Origin: Nitrosovibrio sp. Nv4 | GTDB lineage: Bacteria; Pseudomonadota; Gammaproteobacteria; Burkholderiales; Nitrosomonadaceae | Assembly (NCBI GenBank): GCA_945888885.1 | Contig: CAMDAX010000004.1 | Coordinates: forward strand, 1-35,570 | Direction: 5' to 3' | DNA: 35,570 bases | Shown here: positions 20,501-28,585 of the stretch, in pieces | How the letters are laid out: each line of letters opens with the position of its first letter | Numbering within the stretch: the first letter of the stretch is position 1 | Translations under genes and position numbers: made by a program | Notes under the pieces: generated by a model | The model's input: only the letters and a program-made list of their open reading frames with translations | What the model was told of the DNA's origin: nothing | Database searches by the model: none

Positions 20501-20994
20501 AAAGTCAGGTTGCTGCTGCCGACAAAACCAGTGATCGGATTGTTAGCATCTTTGCGAAACAGGAGATAAAGCTTGGCATGCAGCGGATAAGGCAGAAATA
20601 ATTTGACCTGTACCTTACCTTCGCGCAGTTGCCTGGCGAGGCGTTGCAAACCTTTTTCGTCAGCGGAAGTAGGAAGACCAAAGGTGATTTGTTCGCGTAA
20701 GTGAGCAGCAAACTTGTGCTTGATTTCGCTGGCGTGCGCATTGTCCATCAGCGCGTTATCACCAGCTGCTTGGTACAGCGCACGCACTTCTTCATGCGGC
20801 GGACGTTGCATACCAATCAATACGCGGCATCGCTGCCCTGCATCGGGCTGCCACTCAGCAATCAAATCATCAATCGTGCGCCATCCGCGTAGATTGAAAT
20901 AGCCCACACAAAAATCAGCACGCTCGGAAACAGCAAGTGTGGCACGAAGCGCAGGCAATAGGGACTGGTCTATATTGTCAAAAACACGCGGCAT
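17539..20994 (-). CDS. SNF2/HepA-type helicase with N-terminal phospholipase D-like domain
   Basis: 1151 aa; PLD-like HAKLYLLFRKDANNPITGFVGSSNLTFSG; Walker A GDVVGLGKTMMATA; LIDESHNLRN; VFTQFADTARYLGRAL; LIQRAGRVDRIGQK. Confidence 0.92.
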   Translation of the reverse strand: MPRVFDNIDQSLLPALRATLAVSERADFCVGYFNLRGWRTIDDLIAEWQPDAGQRCRVLIGMQRPPHEEVRALYQAAGDNALMDNAHASEIKHKFAAHLREQITFGLPTSADEKGLQRLARQLREGKVQVKLFLPYPLHAKLYLLFRKDANNPITGFVGSSNLTFSGLSKQGELNIDVLDHDATIKLSEWFDARWRDNWCIDLSAELAEVIEQSWARVELVLPYHIYLNMAYHLSVEARAGLSQFRLPVRFEEELFDFQKAAVKIAARHLHKRRGVIIGDVVGLGKTMMATALARMVEDEQNYETLIICPKNLVPMWEHYRKEYGLRGTVKSLTEVVHKTRGLKDLKPYKLVLIDESHNLRNREGRRYKAIHEYVKQCDSRVILLTATPYNKTLTDLSAQLRLFVEERANIGVRPEHFMRTKNITDAQFERQYQCPPHSILAMEKSDVLDDWRELIRLYMVRRTRSFILQHYTEQDATTGRRYLKVHTGEKLYFPTRKPISLGFAVDENDPADQYAKLYSLEVVDVISRLRLSRYGLGKYGDSLLLKSASAAERKQMDDLGKAGQRLIGFCRTNLFKRLESSGFSFMQSIERHILRNEIYLYAIDNGLELPIGTLDAGILDADRFDEDAEGLHAEQEDLLDGVIEEAESNANSPAASSYRQYADQYCKRFKWIDSHLFKKELREHLADDISALRDLLKRNGAWNIEQDRKLTQLENLITHTHGKNKVLVFTQFADTARYLGRALQARGIKALAAVTGASADPYAIACRFSPQSNHAQVSKTDELRVLICTDVLSEGQNLQDCAVVVNYDLPWAIIRLIQRAGRVDRIGQKAEEIRCYSFLPADGVERIINLRARITQRLHENAEVVGTDEAFFEDEDAERLRKLSLQTAGALDDQDDEVDLASYAWQIWKTATQDNPELARKIEALPPVIYTAKHLSFADRTTSHSIKPASGQVAGYYPQAGEGLGERVAGDSALVYVKSPEGNDHLAWVNAQGHAITESQFTILRVAECTPEESALERAENHHELVAIGLNLAVTQDKAIGGGLGRPSSPRRKCYDRLKEYARSLHNSLFADVELERAIEDIYARPLLESAADTLNRLMRGGVNDEQLSDAVKSMREENQLTYAEDDAKQHEPKIVCSMGLIASRNGSLN
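18083..18150 (-). repeat. in-frame palindromic mini-repeat inside helicase CDS
   Basis: CCCGCAACCCTCTCCCCTAGTCCCTCTCCCGCCTGCGGG plus CCCGCTTGCGGG hairpin; encodes PASGQVAGYYPQAGEGLGERVAG. Confidence 0.65.
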
Positions 20995-21056
20995 ATTTCT
21001 CTTGTTGTTTCGTGTAAATACGGGGTAGCGTTAGTTATTCTTCATCTTGATGAGCA

Positions 21057-21076
21057 AGGCGGGGCATATGCCGCCT
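21057..21076. promoter_or_regulatory. palindrome upstream of the defence operon, candidate operator or UTR hairpin
   Basis: AGGCGG-ggcatatg-CCGCCT, also containing the perfect palindrome GGCATATGCC; 63-82 nt upstream of the helicase start. Confidence 0.4.
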
Positions 21077-21236
21077 CTATAAATTTCCCCTTGCTGTTTA
21101 ACATTCCATTCTCATAATTCACCAGCCCTGCTCACATTTACTATTCACCGCGACCATTCACTGTGACTTGGCTGTACGCTCTGGGGTAATCCTCTTCATC
21201 CGAATAAGCCACCACTGTGACTGAAAGTTTTTAGGC

Positions 21237-22280
21237 TCACGGGTTATCTTCCCACAACTCTCCGCACAGTCCGTTCTTCGGTAATGCCATGCCGAAATGC
21301 TGGTAGGCGATAGCCGTGGCCATGCGCCCGCGCGGAGTACGCTTCATGTAACCCTGCTGGATCAGGTAAGGCTCCAGCACATCCTCGATGGTACCGCGCT
21401 CTTCGCTGATGGCAGCGGCGAGATTATCCACCCCCACCGGACCACCGCCGAATTTTTCCATCACTGCCAGCAGCAACTTTCTGTCCATCACATCCAACCC
21501 GGCAATGTCCACATCCAACATGATCAGGGCTGCATCCGCCACCGGACGAGTGATATGGCCATCAGCTTTGACTTCGGCAAAATCGCGCACCCGCCGCAGC
21601 AGGCGGTTGACGATGCGTGGTGTGCCACGTGAGCGGCGCGCGATTTCTATCGCACCGTCGGGAGAAATTTCCACGTTGAGCAATCCGGCTGAACGCGTAA
21701 CGATGCGGGTCAATTCCTCTACCGAATAAAACTCCAGCCGCGAAATAATGCCGAAGCGGTCGCGCAACGGGTTAGTTAGCATACCGGCGCGGGTAGTGGC
21801 GCCCACCAGTGTAAATGGTGGCAGGTCGAGCTTGACTGAACGCGCAGCAGGGCCTTCACCGATCATGATGTCGAGCTGGTAATCCTCCAGCGCCGGGTAG
21901 AGAATCTCTTCCACTACTGCAGAGAGCCGGTGGATTTCGTCGATGAACAAGACATCGTTAGGTTCGAGATTGGTCAGCAGCGCCGCCAGATCGCCGGGGC
22001 GCTCCAGTACCGGGCCGGACGTGTGCCGCAAATTCACGCCCATCTCCCTGGCAATAATGTGCGCAAGGGTGGTTTTGCCTAATCCGGGCGGACCAAACAA
22101 CAGGACGTGATCGAGTGCTTCCTTGCGCCGCCGCGCCGCTTCGATGAAGATCTGCAATTGTCCGCGAACTTTTTCCTGGCCGACATACTCATCCAGAAAC
22201 TTGGGGCGCAGCGCCCGTTCCAGATCTTCTTCCTGGGTAGAGGCCGGTGCGGCAGCGATCAGTCGATCAGTCTCAATCAT
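21237..22280 (-). CDS. ruvB: Holliday junction branch migration DNA helicase RuvB
   Basis: [73 protein letters not shown]. Confidence 0.98.
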   Translation of the reverse strand: MIETDRLIAAAPASTQEEDLERALRPKFLDEYVGQEKVRGQLQIFIEAARRRKEALDHVLLFGPPGLGKTTLAHIIAREMGVNLRHTSGPVLERPGDLAALLTNLEPNDVLFIDEIHRLSAVVEEILYPALEDYQLDIMIGEGPAARSVKLDLPPFTLVGATTRAGMLTNPLRDRFGIISRLEFYSVEELTRIVTRSAGLLNVEISPDGAIEIARRSRGTPRIVNRLLRRVRDFAEVKADGHITRPVADAALIMLDVDIAGLDVMDRKLLLAVMEKFGGGPVGVDNLAAAISEERGTIEDVLEPYLIQQGYMKRTPRGRMATAIAYQHFGMALPKNGLCGELWEDNP

Positions 22281-22357
22281 TCATATGGCATAGATAATTT
22301 GTCCGCCTGACACGTAGACAGACAGGTTTTCATAGAGGTACAGACAAGGTAGCTGCA

Positions 22358-22951
22358 CTACTTTTCTTTTGATAGAAGTTTCAATGCCTGCCGTATGCCG
22401 TCGGACACGGCAGCGCCAGCAGGTAACTGCTTGATCGCCCAGTTGGCTTCACGGTCATTATAACCGAGCGACAGCAGCGCATTGAGTATGTCGCTGGCGC
22501 TCGCTGAAGAAAGCGTGATGCCAGTTGCACCGGTACCACCAGTCATGCCAGAATCAAGTTTGTCACGCAACTCCAGCAGCAAACGTTCGGCCGTTTTTTT
22601 GCCGATGCCAGGGGTTTTGATGAGCCGGACGCTGTCCTGAGCCGCCACTGCCTGATGCAGGTCAGCCACACTCAGGCCGGACAGTACAGCCAACGCAGTT
22701 CTTGCGCCCACACCGGAAATTTTCACGAGCTGGCGGAAAGCTTGCCGCTCGGCCTCAGTGCTAAAACCAAACAGCAGGTGTATATCTTCACGCACCACCA
22801 GATGAGTGTGGAGTATAACTTGCGCACCGATAGCGGGCAGCTGATAAAACGTACTCATGGGCACATCGATTTCATAACCGACCCCTTGCACATCAACCAG
22901 CACCAGCGGTGGATGTTTTTCCAGCAACAGCCCCGTTATCCTGCCGATCAT
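22358..22951 (-). CDS. ruvA: Holliday junction DNA helicase RuvA
   Basis: [35 protein letters not shown]; Hh[25 protein letters not shown] overlap with ruvC. Confidence 0.97.
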   Translation of the reverse strand: MIGRITGLLLEKHPPLVLVDVQGVGYEIDVPMSTFYQLPAIGAQVILHTHLVVREDIHLLFGFSTEAERQAFRQLVKISGVGARTALAVLSGLSVADLHQAVAAQDSVRLIKTPGIGKKTAERLLLELRDKLDSGMTGGTGATGITLSSASASDILNALLSLGYNDREANWAIKQLPAGAAVSDGIRQALKLLSKEK

Positions 22952-23466
22952 ACCAACCGCCCCCGTTTCATACGATAACCCGCCGTTGAGATCCCACCCA
23001 GCCCTTGTCCGCCATGAGCATGGCAGATGGCGCAAGCAAGCGCATCCGCTGCATCCGCGCTGGGGCTGCCAACAAGTTTCAGCAGACGCTTCACCATTTC
23101 CTGCACCTGTTCTTTTTTTGCGTGACCGTTACCGACTACCGCTTGCTTGACTTGCAGCGCGGTGTATTCGGCGACGGTAAGATTATTCAGCACTGCCGCG
23201 CAAATCGCTGCACCCCGCGCTTGTCCGAGCATCAGTGTGGATTTGGGATTGATGTTAACGAACACTTGCTCTACTGCGACCTGATCGGGACGATGTTGGG
23301 CAATGACTTCATTGAGATGATCCATGATGGATTTCAGGCGTAGCGGCAGCTCGCCGTCCGGTGTCTTGATGCAGCCGCTACTGACGTAAGTCAGACTGCT
23401 GCCAGCTTTATCGATGATCCCAAAACCAGTGATGCGTAAACCGGGGTCTATGCCAAGGATACGGAT
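22948..23466 (-). CDS. ruvC: crossover junction endodeoxyribonuclease RuvC, apparent non-canonical ATC start
   Basis: Reverse strand from 23466: ATC CGT ATC CTT GGC ATA GAC CCC GGT = (M)[21 protein letters not shown]...; intact to the end; no ATG/GTG/TTG in frame between the yebC stop (23490) and the catalytic IDPG motif. Confidence 0.85.
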   Translation of the reverse strand: MRILGIDPGLRITGFGIIDKAGSSLTYVSSGCIKTPDGELPLRLKSIMDHLNEVIAQHRPDQVAVEQVFVNINPKSTLMLGQARGAAICAAVLNNLTVAEYTALQVKQAVVGNGHAKKEQVQEMVKRLLKLVGSPSADAADALACAICHAHGGQGLGGISTAGYRMKRGRLV

Positions 23467-23487
23467 TTTGTCACCTGCCGGAGATAA

Positions 23488-24213
23488 CTATCCATCAATC
23501 ACTGCCGTCGTATAAACCTCTTGTACATCGTCGATATTTTCCAGTGCGTCCAGCAGCTTTTGCATTTTCACCGCATCGTCGCCGGTCAGTACGGCCTCAT
23601 TTTCAGGTTTCATTGTCACTTCGGCTAGTTCTGCCTTGAAACCGGCTTTCTCCAGCGCCGCCTTGACGCTGGCAAATTCATACGGTGCGGTGATCACCTC
23701 AATGCTGCCGTCATCGTTGCTGATCACGTCCTCGGCACCTGCCTCCAGTGCTGCTTCAATCAACCTGTCCTCGTCGGTACCCGGAGCAAAAAACATCTGC
23801 CCGCAATGCTTAAACAGGAACGCGACCGAACCGTCAGTACCAAGGTTGCCGCCGTATTTGGTGAAAGCATGACGCACATCAGCTACTGTACGCACGCGGT
23901 TGTCGGTCATGCAATCAACCAGTACAGCCGCACCGGCAATACCGTAACCCTCATAACGTATCTCTTCGTAATTTACACCGTCCAGTTCGCCGCTGCCTCG
24001 TTTGACCGCTCGCTCGACATTGTCCTTGGGCATGTTGTGCTCGTAGGCCTTATCGATGGCTAACCGCAGGCGCGGATTGCTGGCGGAGTCCCCGCCGCCT
24101 AGTCGTGCAGCAACGGTAATTTCCTTGATGAGCCGCGTAAAAATCTTGCCGCGCTTGGCATCTGTCGCGGCTTTCTTGTGCTTGATATTCGCCCACTTGC
24201 TGTGACCAGCCAT
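23488..24213 (-). CDS. yebC: YebC/PmpR family DNA-binding regulatory protein
   Basis: [40 protein letters not shown]. Confidence 0.97.
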   Translation of the reverse strand: MAGHSKWANIKHKKAATDAKRGKIFTRLIKEITVAARLGGGDSASNPRLRLAIDKAYEHNMPKDNVERAVKRGSGELDGVNYEEIRYEGYGIAGAAVLVDCMTDNRVRTVADVRHAFTKYGGNLGTDGSVAFLFKHCGQMFFAPGTDEDRLIEAALEAGAEDVISNDDGSIEVITAPYEFASVKAALEKAGFKAELAEVTMKPENEAVLTGDDAVKMQKLLDALENIDDVQEVYTTAVIDG

Positions 24214-24311
24214 GATGCCTATGCCCTGTGTTGGAGTAATGCAATGTTACCACCCCGCATCCTGCGGATAAAGCACCGGATAAATATTAAGCACTACGAG
24301 CGATGGTGGCT

Positions 24312-24875
24312 TTACGAACAACTGGTAATCTTGGATGCGCGTGGTCTGCCGCTGGCGCTGACTACAACTTCCCATCCCTGGCCGGATGCTGCGGGTGGAG
24401 GGGGGCAAAGCGTGAAAGTGCCCGTCTGAAAAGCGCCGCTGGTTTGCTGGGTCATACCCTGCGAATCATAAGAAACATAGCTGCTGATGAGAGAGTTCCC
24501 TTCCAAAGTGTAGCCGTTTTGCAAAGTGGACATCGTATGCACTATTGGCTCACCGGCATCCCGGCTCGCATTATTGTTTGGGTCAGCAAATACAATCCAG
24601 CCTTGACTCCAGTCTCCTGCGCTCGCACAGGCTTGCCCGTCTGCACTTTTGCATAGCACCACCCGGCCATTGCGCTTGATGGCTTCCGACCTTGCCAGGA
24701 ATAAGGCAGAAAACATGTCACTGGAATAAGCGTTCAGACGGCTGCTAACCACGAACTGGTTGAAGGACGGCACACCAATAGCCAACAAAATTGCCAGTAC
24801 CGACAGGGTTACCAGCAACTCAATCATTGTCATTCCTCGGCTCGACAGAATGCGCATGTCAGGACGCATACCCAT
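24312..24875 (-). CDS. fimT: FimT/GspH-type minor pseudopilin
   Basis: SRGMTMIELLVTLSVLAILLAIGVPSFNQFV type III signal; LFLARSEAIKRNGRVVLCKS. Confidence 0.88.
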   Translation of the reverse strand: MGMRPDMRILSSRGMTMIELLVTLSVLAILLAIGVPSFNQFVVSSRLNAYSSDMFSALFLARSEAIKRNGRVVLCKSADGQACASAGDWSQGWIVFADPNNNASRDAGEPIVHTMSTLQNGYTLEGNSLISSYVSYDSQGMTQQTSGAFQTGTFTLCPPPPAASGQGWEVVVSASGRPRASKITSCS

Positions 24876-24959
24876 GGCTTTAGGGAACTCTCCGAACGGG
24901 TGCTATGCGGGCGTGAGGATGCGTCACGCAGCACTTATTCAAAGATTCTCTGGTCATCA

Positions 24960-27900
24960 TCATTGTTTAAGCAGCCAGTAAACACGGGATTTGGCACTGG
25001 ACAGCGTAGCTACAGGAAGTGGAGCGGATCCTTCCAGTGCAGAGGTCGGACTGGCGCCAATGATGAAAGGTACTGTTATGGTTGACCCGGGAGAAATGGG
25101 GTTATTCACAGTTACCATACCCGCTACTGGCGAAGGCGATAAACCGCCGCCAGTGACCATAATATACCGTGTTGCGCCAACGGCTGCGGCATTAAGAAAC
25201 CTGACATTGTAAACACTGGCCGTGCCCAGATTAGAGCCGCAGATGCTTGGATTCGCTGCCGTTGCGGTATGTGTACTGAAAGTAAGTACACCCAGCGCAA
25301 CCACTGCAGATGTCACCACCTGCTCTCTATCATGCACCCCGGAACCGAACGCCAGATACCAGCCTTTTTTAGCATCGAATTGTGCCTGGATGGGCGAGGT
25401 GGCACTGTCCGGGCCGATTGCCAGCAGCGAATTCATGCATGCCAGAGGCTGGGATTGGCAGTTAGCAGCTTCAGACGGCCACCAGCTCACATCGGTAGGA
25501 TTGTCTTTGATCATGAAAAATGCATTGTCCACACTTGCTGTAACCGTGTTACTGAGCAGTGGATGTTCACGATCGCCCGAGCCAACCAGCACCGCATTAT
25601 AGTCGGGGGTTACCACCACCTCTGGAGCAAACAGAAATTTACGATTAGCGACCCCAGCAGGGCAGACAGAGGTATCGCATCCCAACGAAGCGATCCTGGA
25701 GATGGTCCAGCTTGCAGGCACGGCTGAACCGATAGTGATACGATAAACGTTTCCACCTGTATCCACTGCATAGGCATATTGTGCGAGGCCGGAACTGTTG
25801 GCGACAATGGTGATGTCTGCCGCCACACTGCGATCAGTGTTCAGAGTAGTCAGCAAGGTGCCATCATTCGCATCCAGCACGTACACCATGTTGCCCTTGG
25901 GCGAGGTACAGGTATTGGGTTCGGCGTCTTCGCAGGTATCGTACCCGCCGCCCATGATCAGCAACGGCGCATTACCCGAAGAATACCCCGATGCCTTCAA
26001 CACCTTGGGTACCGACCAGGATTGCCCGATACCAGCGAGGTCCGCCGAAGTGCAGCCGGTGTCATCGGTCAGATTGGGGCAACCTTTGCGCCATTTCAGA
26101 CTGGGGGTGGCCGGCGAGCTTACATTGAACGCATATACCATCCGTCCACCGCGCCGCTGGGAGGCGTAAATCCATACTGTGCCTGCACCACTATCCTGAT
26201 AGGCGGTCACGGAACCGTCAAAGAAATATGGTTTTGGCTGCGCTACTGGTGTGGTTACTGGCAGGCCGGGATAACTCACCATCGGGCTGTTATCATAGAT
26301 CCGCTTCAACCTGCTGTAGTGTTCCGGTGCAACGAACGACCACAGTTCGCTGCCCGCCGGATAGATACCAATGCTGGCAGTCTGATTGCCATTGATCGCG
26401 CGCAGCATACCGTCATTGGCGCCGTAAAACACCACCACTCCGGTGGAGCCGCCATAATCCACCGCCACTGGGCGCGAATGCACCACATCGCCATGAACGG
26501 AGGGTCGCATTTCCGTAGTGCTGGCATTGCTGTTCTCGTTTTGGGTGTCTGTCCCGCGTGTCCAGTTGATGATGTTGGTACGCTCCGTACTGTCTGCCGC
26601 AGTGAGCAACGCCTGGGTGATCGCGCTATTGGCGTTATTGAAATTGGTCAGGCTCACGCAGTTACTGGGGTCACAAGTATTCACCGTGCGTCCCACTGGC
26701 GTGATCGTTCGCAAACTGTATGCCGCTGCGCCTTTTTCCACGATATCACCATCCGGATAATTGGACGCCTCCGAGTTAGCGATTGCCGTACATGAACCTT
26801 GTGGGCTGAACGACCAGTAGTTATCTGTAACAGTGGGTGTCCAGAAACTGCGTGCGCATGGGGCGATAAAGCCGGTGTTGTTGTTGATGGCGAGACTGCC
26901 ATTCGCATCGGCCAGGTTCAGCACAATCTTGCCGGCCAATAAACTGGCCACAAACTGATACTGTTTCAGGTTACCGTTCCAGCGTGGTGCGGCGTTGGCA
27001 TCGGGGCGGAAAAAACCGATAAATATCTGATTGAGGTAAGTCCCTTGCGCATTGACGCTTACCGGCAGACTAGTTGAGGCAAACGCATTGTTGACCGCCT
27101 GGATTTCAGCGAAAATCTGGTTGAGTGCGTCAATGATCTGCAAACCATTATTAACCGAGGAATCAACTTTAAAGTATTTTCCCTTGCCAACACCCGCCAT
27201 GCTTTGAAGCAGCGCAGTAAATCCCGGCCCCTGACCAGTACTGATTGGATTTACATCCAACGTATACGTTACAACCTTGGTTGGGGCCGCGATGGCCATA
27301 AACCGCGCCCATTCGTCACCTGCGTTGGCTTGAGACCCGCTGGGTGAAAGAGTGATTTGCGTTGTACTGCCACCAGCAGCTGCCAGTTTGGTGTTGGCCG
27401 TGGATGTGTCGGAACTGTTATCCTGCACCGCGCCGTTACTGATGTAAATGATGAAATTCTTTTGGCAGCCCGAGTTCACCGGATTCTGATAGATCGTACT
27501 CGAAGAAGAGGCGAAGGCATTGCCAGTCAAGGCATAAACGGCATTGGAAGACGGGTATCCCCCTACCGAGTTGCCAGCGTAATCCCGCTTGGCCTTGTTA
27601 TGACCCGCATAGGCGCTAGCCCCGGAAAAATAGTAATAGGCTTCCGCCATCGTCAGACCCAGTTTGCCGCTATTCGATTTATCATTGATTACATGCAAAC
27701 TGCCAACCAGACTCTGATACAACGGCTTGTTGGTGGCATTCATCAAACGTAGCGCGGCGCGCACATAACCCCCGTCCGGGTTACTGTTGCCAGAGCCCGT
27801 CTCGCTGAACATCATCAGGCCGACCTTGAACTTGTCTTGTGCTAGGCCGCTCAATACGGATGCCAGCGCTAATTGCTCGTTGGTAAATGCAGTATTCCAG

Positions 27901-28061
27901 TTGGCCGTGTTATCCATGATAATCAGCACATTGGGAGCATCCTCCGCTAATGTCGGCGTGGCCCCGACGAACAGGTCGATATCTTCCGCCAGCGCGGCAG
28001 TGCTGATAACAGTCAGAATGACAGCCAGAAAATTCTTTTTCCAGCAAGATAGCGATGACAT
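24960..28061 (-). CDS. pilY1: PilY1-type pilus tip-associated adhesin / assembly protein
   Basis: Signal peptide, vWA-like NVLIIMDNTANW, C-terminal propeller GVVFYGANDGMLRAING...; in minor pilin operon. Start taken at MSSLSCWKKN (alternative upstream starts exist). Confidence 0.9.
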   Translation of the reverse strand: MSSLSCWKKNFLAVILTVISTAALAEDIDLFVGATPTLAEDAPNVLIIMDNTANWNTAFTNEQLALASVLSGLAQDKFKVGLMMFSETGSGNSNPDGGYVRAALRLMNATNKPLYQSLVGSLHVINDKSNSGKLGLTMAEAYYYFSGASAYAGHNKAKRDYAGNSVGGYPSSNAVYALTGNAFASSSSTIYQNPVNSGCQKNFIIYISNGAVQDNSSDTSTANTKLAAAGGSTTQITLSPSGSQANAGDEWARFMAIAAPTKVVTYTLDVNPISTGQGPGFTALLQSMAGVGKGKYFKVDSSVNNGLQIIDALNQIFAEIQAVNNAFASTSLPVSVNAQGTYLNQIFIGFFRPDANAAPRWNGNLKQYQFVASLLAGKIVLNLADANGSLAINNNTGFIAPCARSFWTPTVTDNYWSFSPQGSCTAIANSEASNYPDGDIVEKGAAAYSLRTITPVGRTVNTCDPSNCVSLTNFNNANSAITQALLTAADSTERTNIINWTRGTDTQNENSNASTTEMRPSVHGDVVHSRPVAVDYGGSTGVVVFYGANDGMLRAINGNQTASIGIYPAGSELWSFVAPEHYSRLKRIYDNSPMVSYPGLPVTTPVAQPKPYFFDGSVTAYQDSGAGTVWIYASQRRGGRMVYAFNVSSPATPSLKWRKGCPNLTDDTGCTSADLAGIGQSWSVPKVLKASGYSSGNAPLLIMGGGYDTCEDAEPNTCTSPKGNMVYVLDANDGTLLTTLNTDRSVAADITIVANSSGLAQYAYAVDTGGNVYRITIGSAVPASWTISRIASLGCDTSVCPAGVANRKFLFAPEVVVTPDYNAVLVGSGDREHPLLSNTVTASVDNAFFMIKDNPTDVSWWPSEAANCQSQPLACMNSLLAIGPDSATSPIQAQFDAKKGWYLAFGSGVHDREQVVTSAVVALGVLTFSTHTATAANPSICGSNLGTASVYNVRFLNAAAVGATRYIMVTGGGLSPSPVAGMVTVNNPISPGSTITVPFIIGASPTSALEGSAPLPVATLSSAKSRVYWLLKQ

Positions 28062-28084
28062 CTTTTGACTCCTTTGTCTGTGCT

Positions 28085-28585
28085 TTATGGGCTTGAACAT
28101 GTGGATGCGCTGTACTGACTTTGCGTAAGGCGCTGGCTGACTCCTTGCTTGACCACCACCGAAGCACCCGTTGCCTGACTTGTTACAGTGGCGGTAATCT
28201 CCCATAAGGTCAGATAGTCACTCGTGTTGGGAATGTTTGAACTCACTCCACTGAGGGCTGTGAGACTGACAGAGGCAGGCGGGGCCTGGATGCAGACGGG
28301 TGCCGCTACATCAACCACGTAATCGGTCGTGTTGTCCTGATCGATATCGACATTAATAGAATTTGGAGAATTAGCGGTGGTGAAGGGGCTGCTGAGTGTC
28401 TGCTCAATAGCCATGTTTGCTGCCGCAATGGCTTCGTTGCGAAACTGCATGTTACCCGCTGCCTTGAGATTATTGCCGCTGAGCGTAAAAGCCGAAATAA
28501 CCAGCAGCGTAACCATGACTAGTGTGATCAGCCCAACAATCAAGGTGACCCCACGCTGCCTTCTGGCGAAGCGATGGTTTCTCAT
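28085..28585 (-). CDS. pilX: PilX-type minor pilin
   Basis: RRQRGVTLIVGLITLVMVTLLVISAFTLSGNNLKAAGNMQFRNEAIAAAN. Confidence 0.88.
   Translation of the reverse strand: MRNHRFARRQRGVTLIVGLITLVMVTLLVISAFTLSGNNLKAAGNMQFRNEAIAAANMAIEQTLSSPFTTANSPNSINVDIDQDNTTDYVVDVAAPVCIQAPPASVSLTALSGVSSNIPNTSDYLTLWEITATVTSQATGASVVVKQGVSQRLTQSQYSASTCSSP

Noticed and set aside
12306-20994. Full DISARM or BREX system
   Set aside because: No DrmA/DrmB, PglZ, BrxC or BrxL proteins in the window; only the methylase and helicase/PLD components are analogous.
5091-21028. 12-mer AATACGGGGTAG shared by 5091-5102 and 21017-21028
   Set aside because: No extended similarity around it; not enough to call a repeat family.
25779-26795. 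338-aa plus-strand ORF
   Set aside because: Fully antisense to pilY1, which has clear family motifs; composition looks like shadow coding (His/Arg/Gly/Ile rich).
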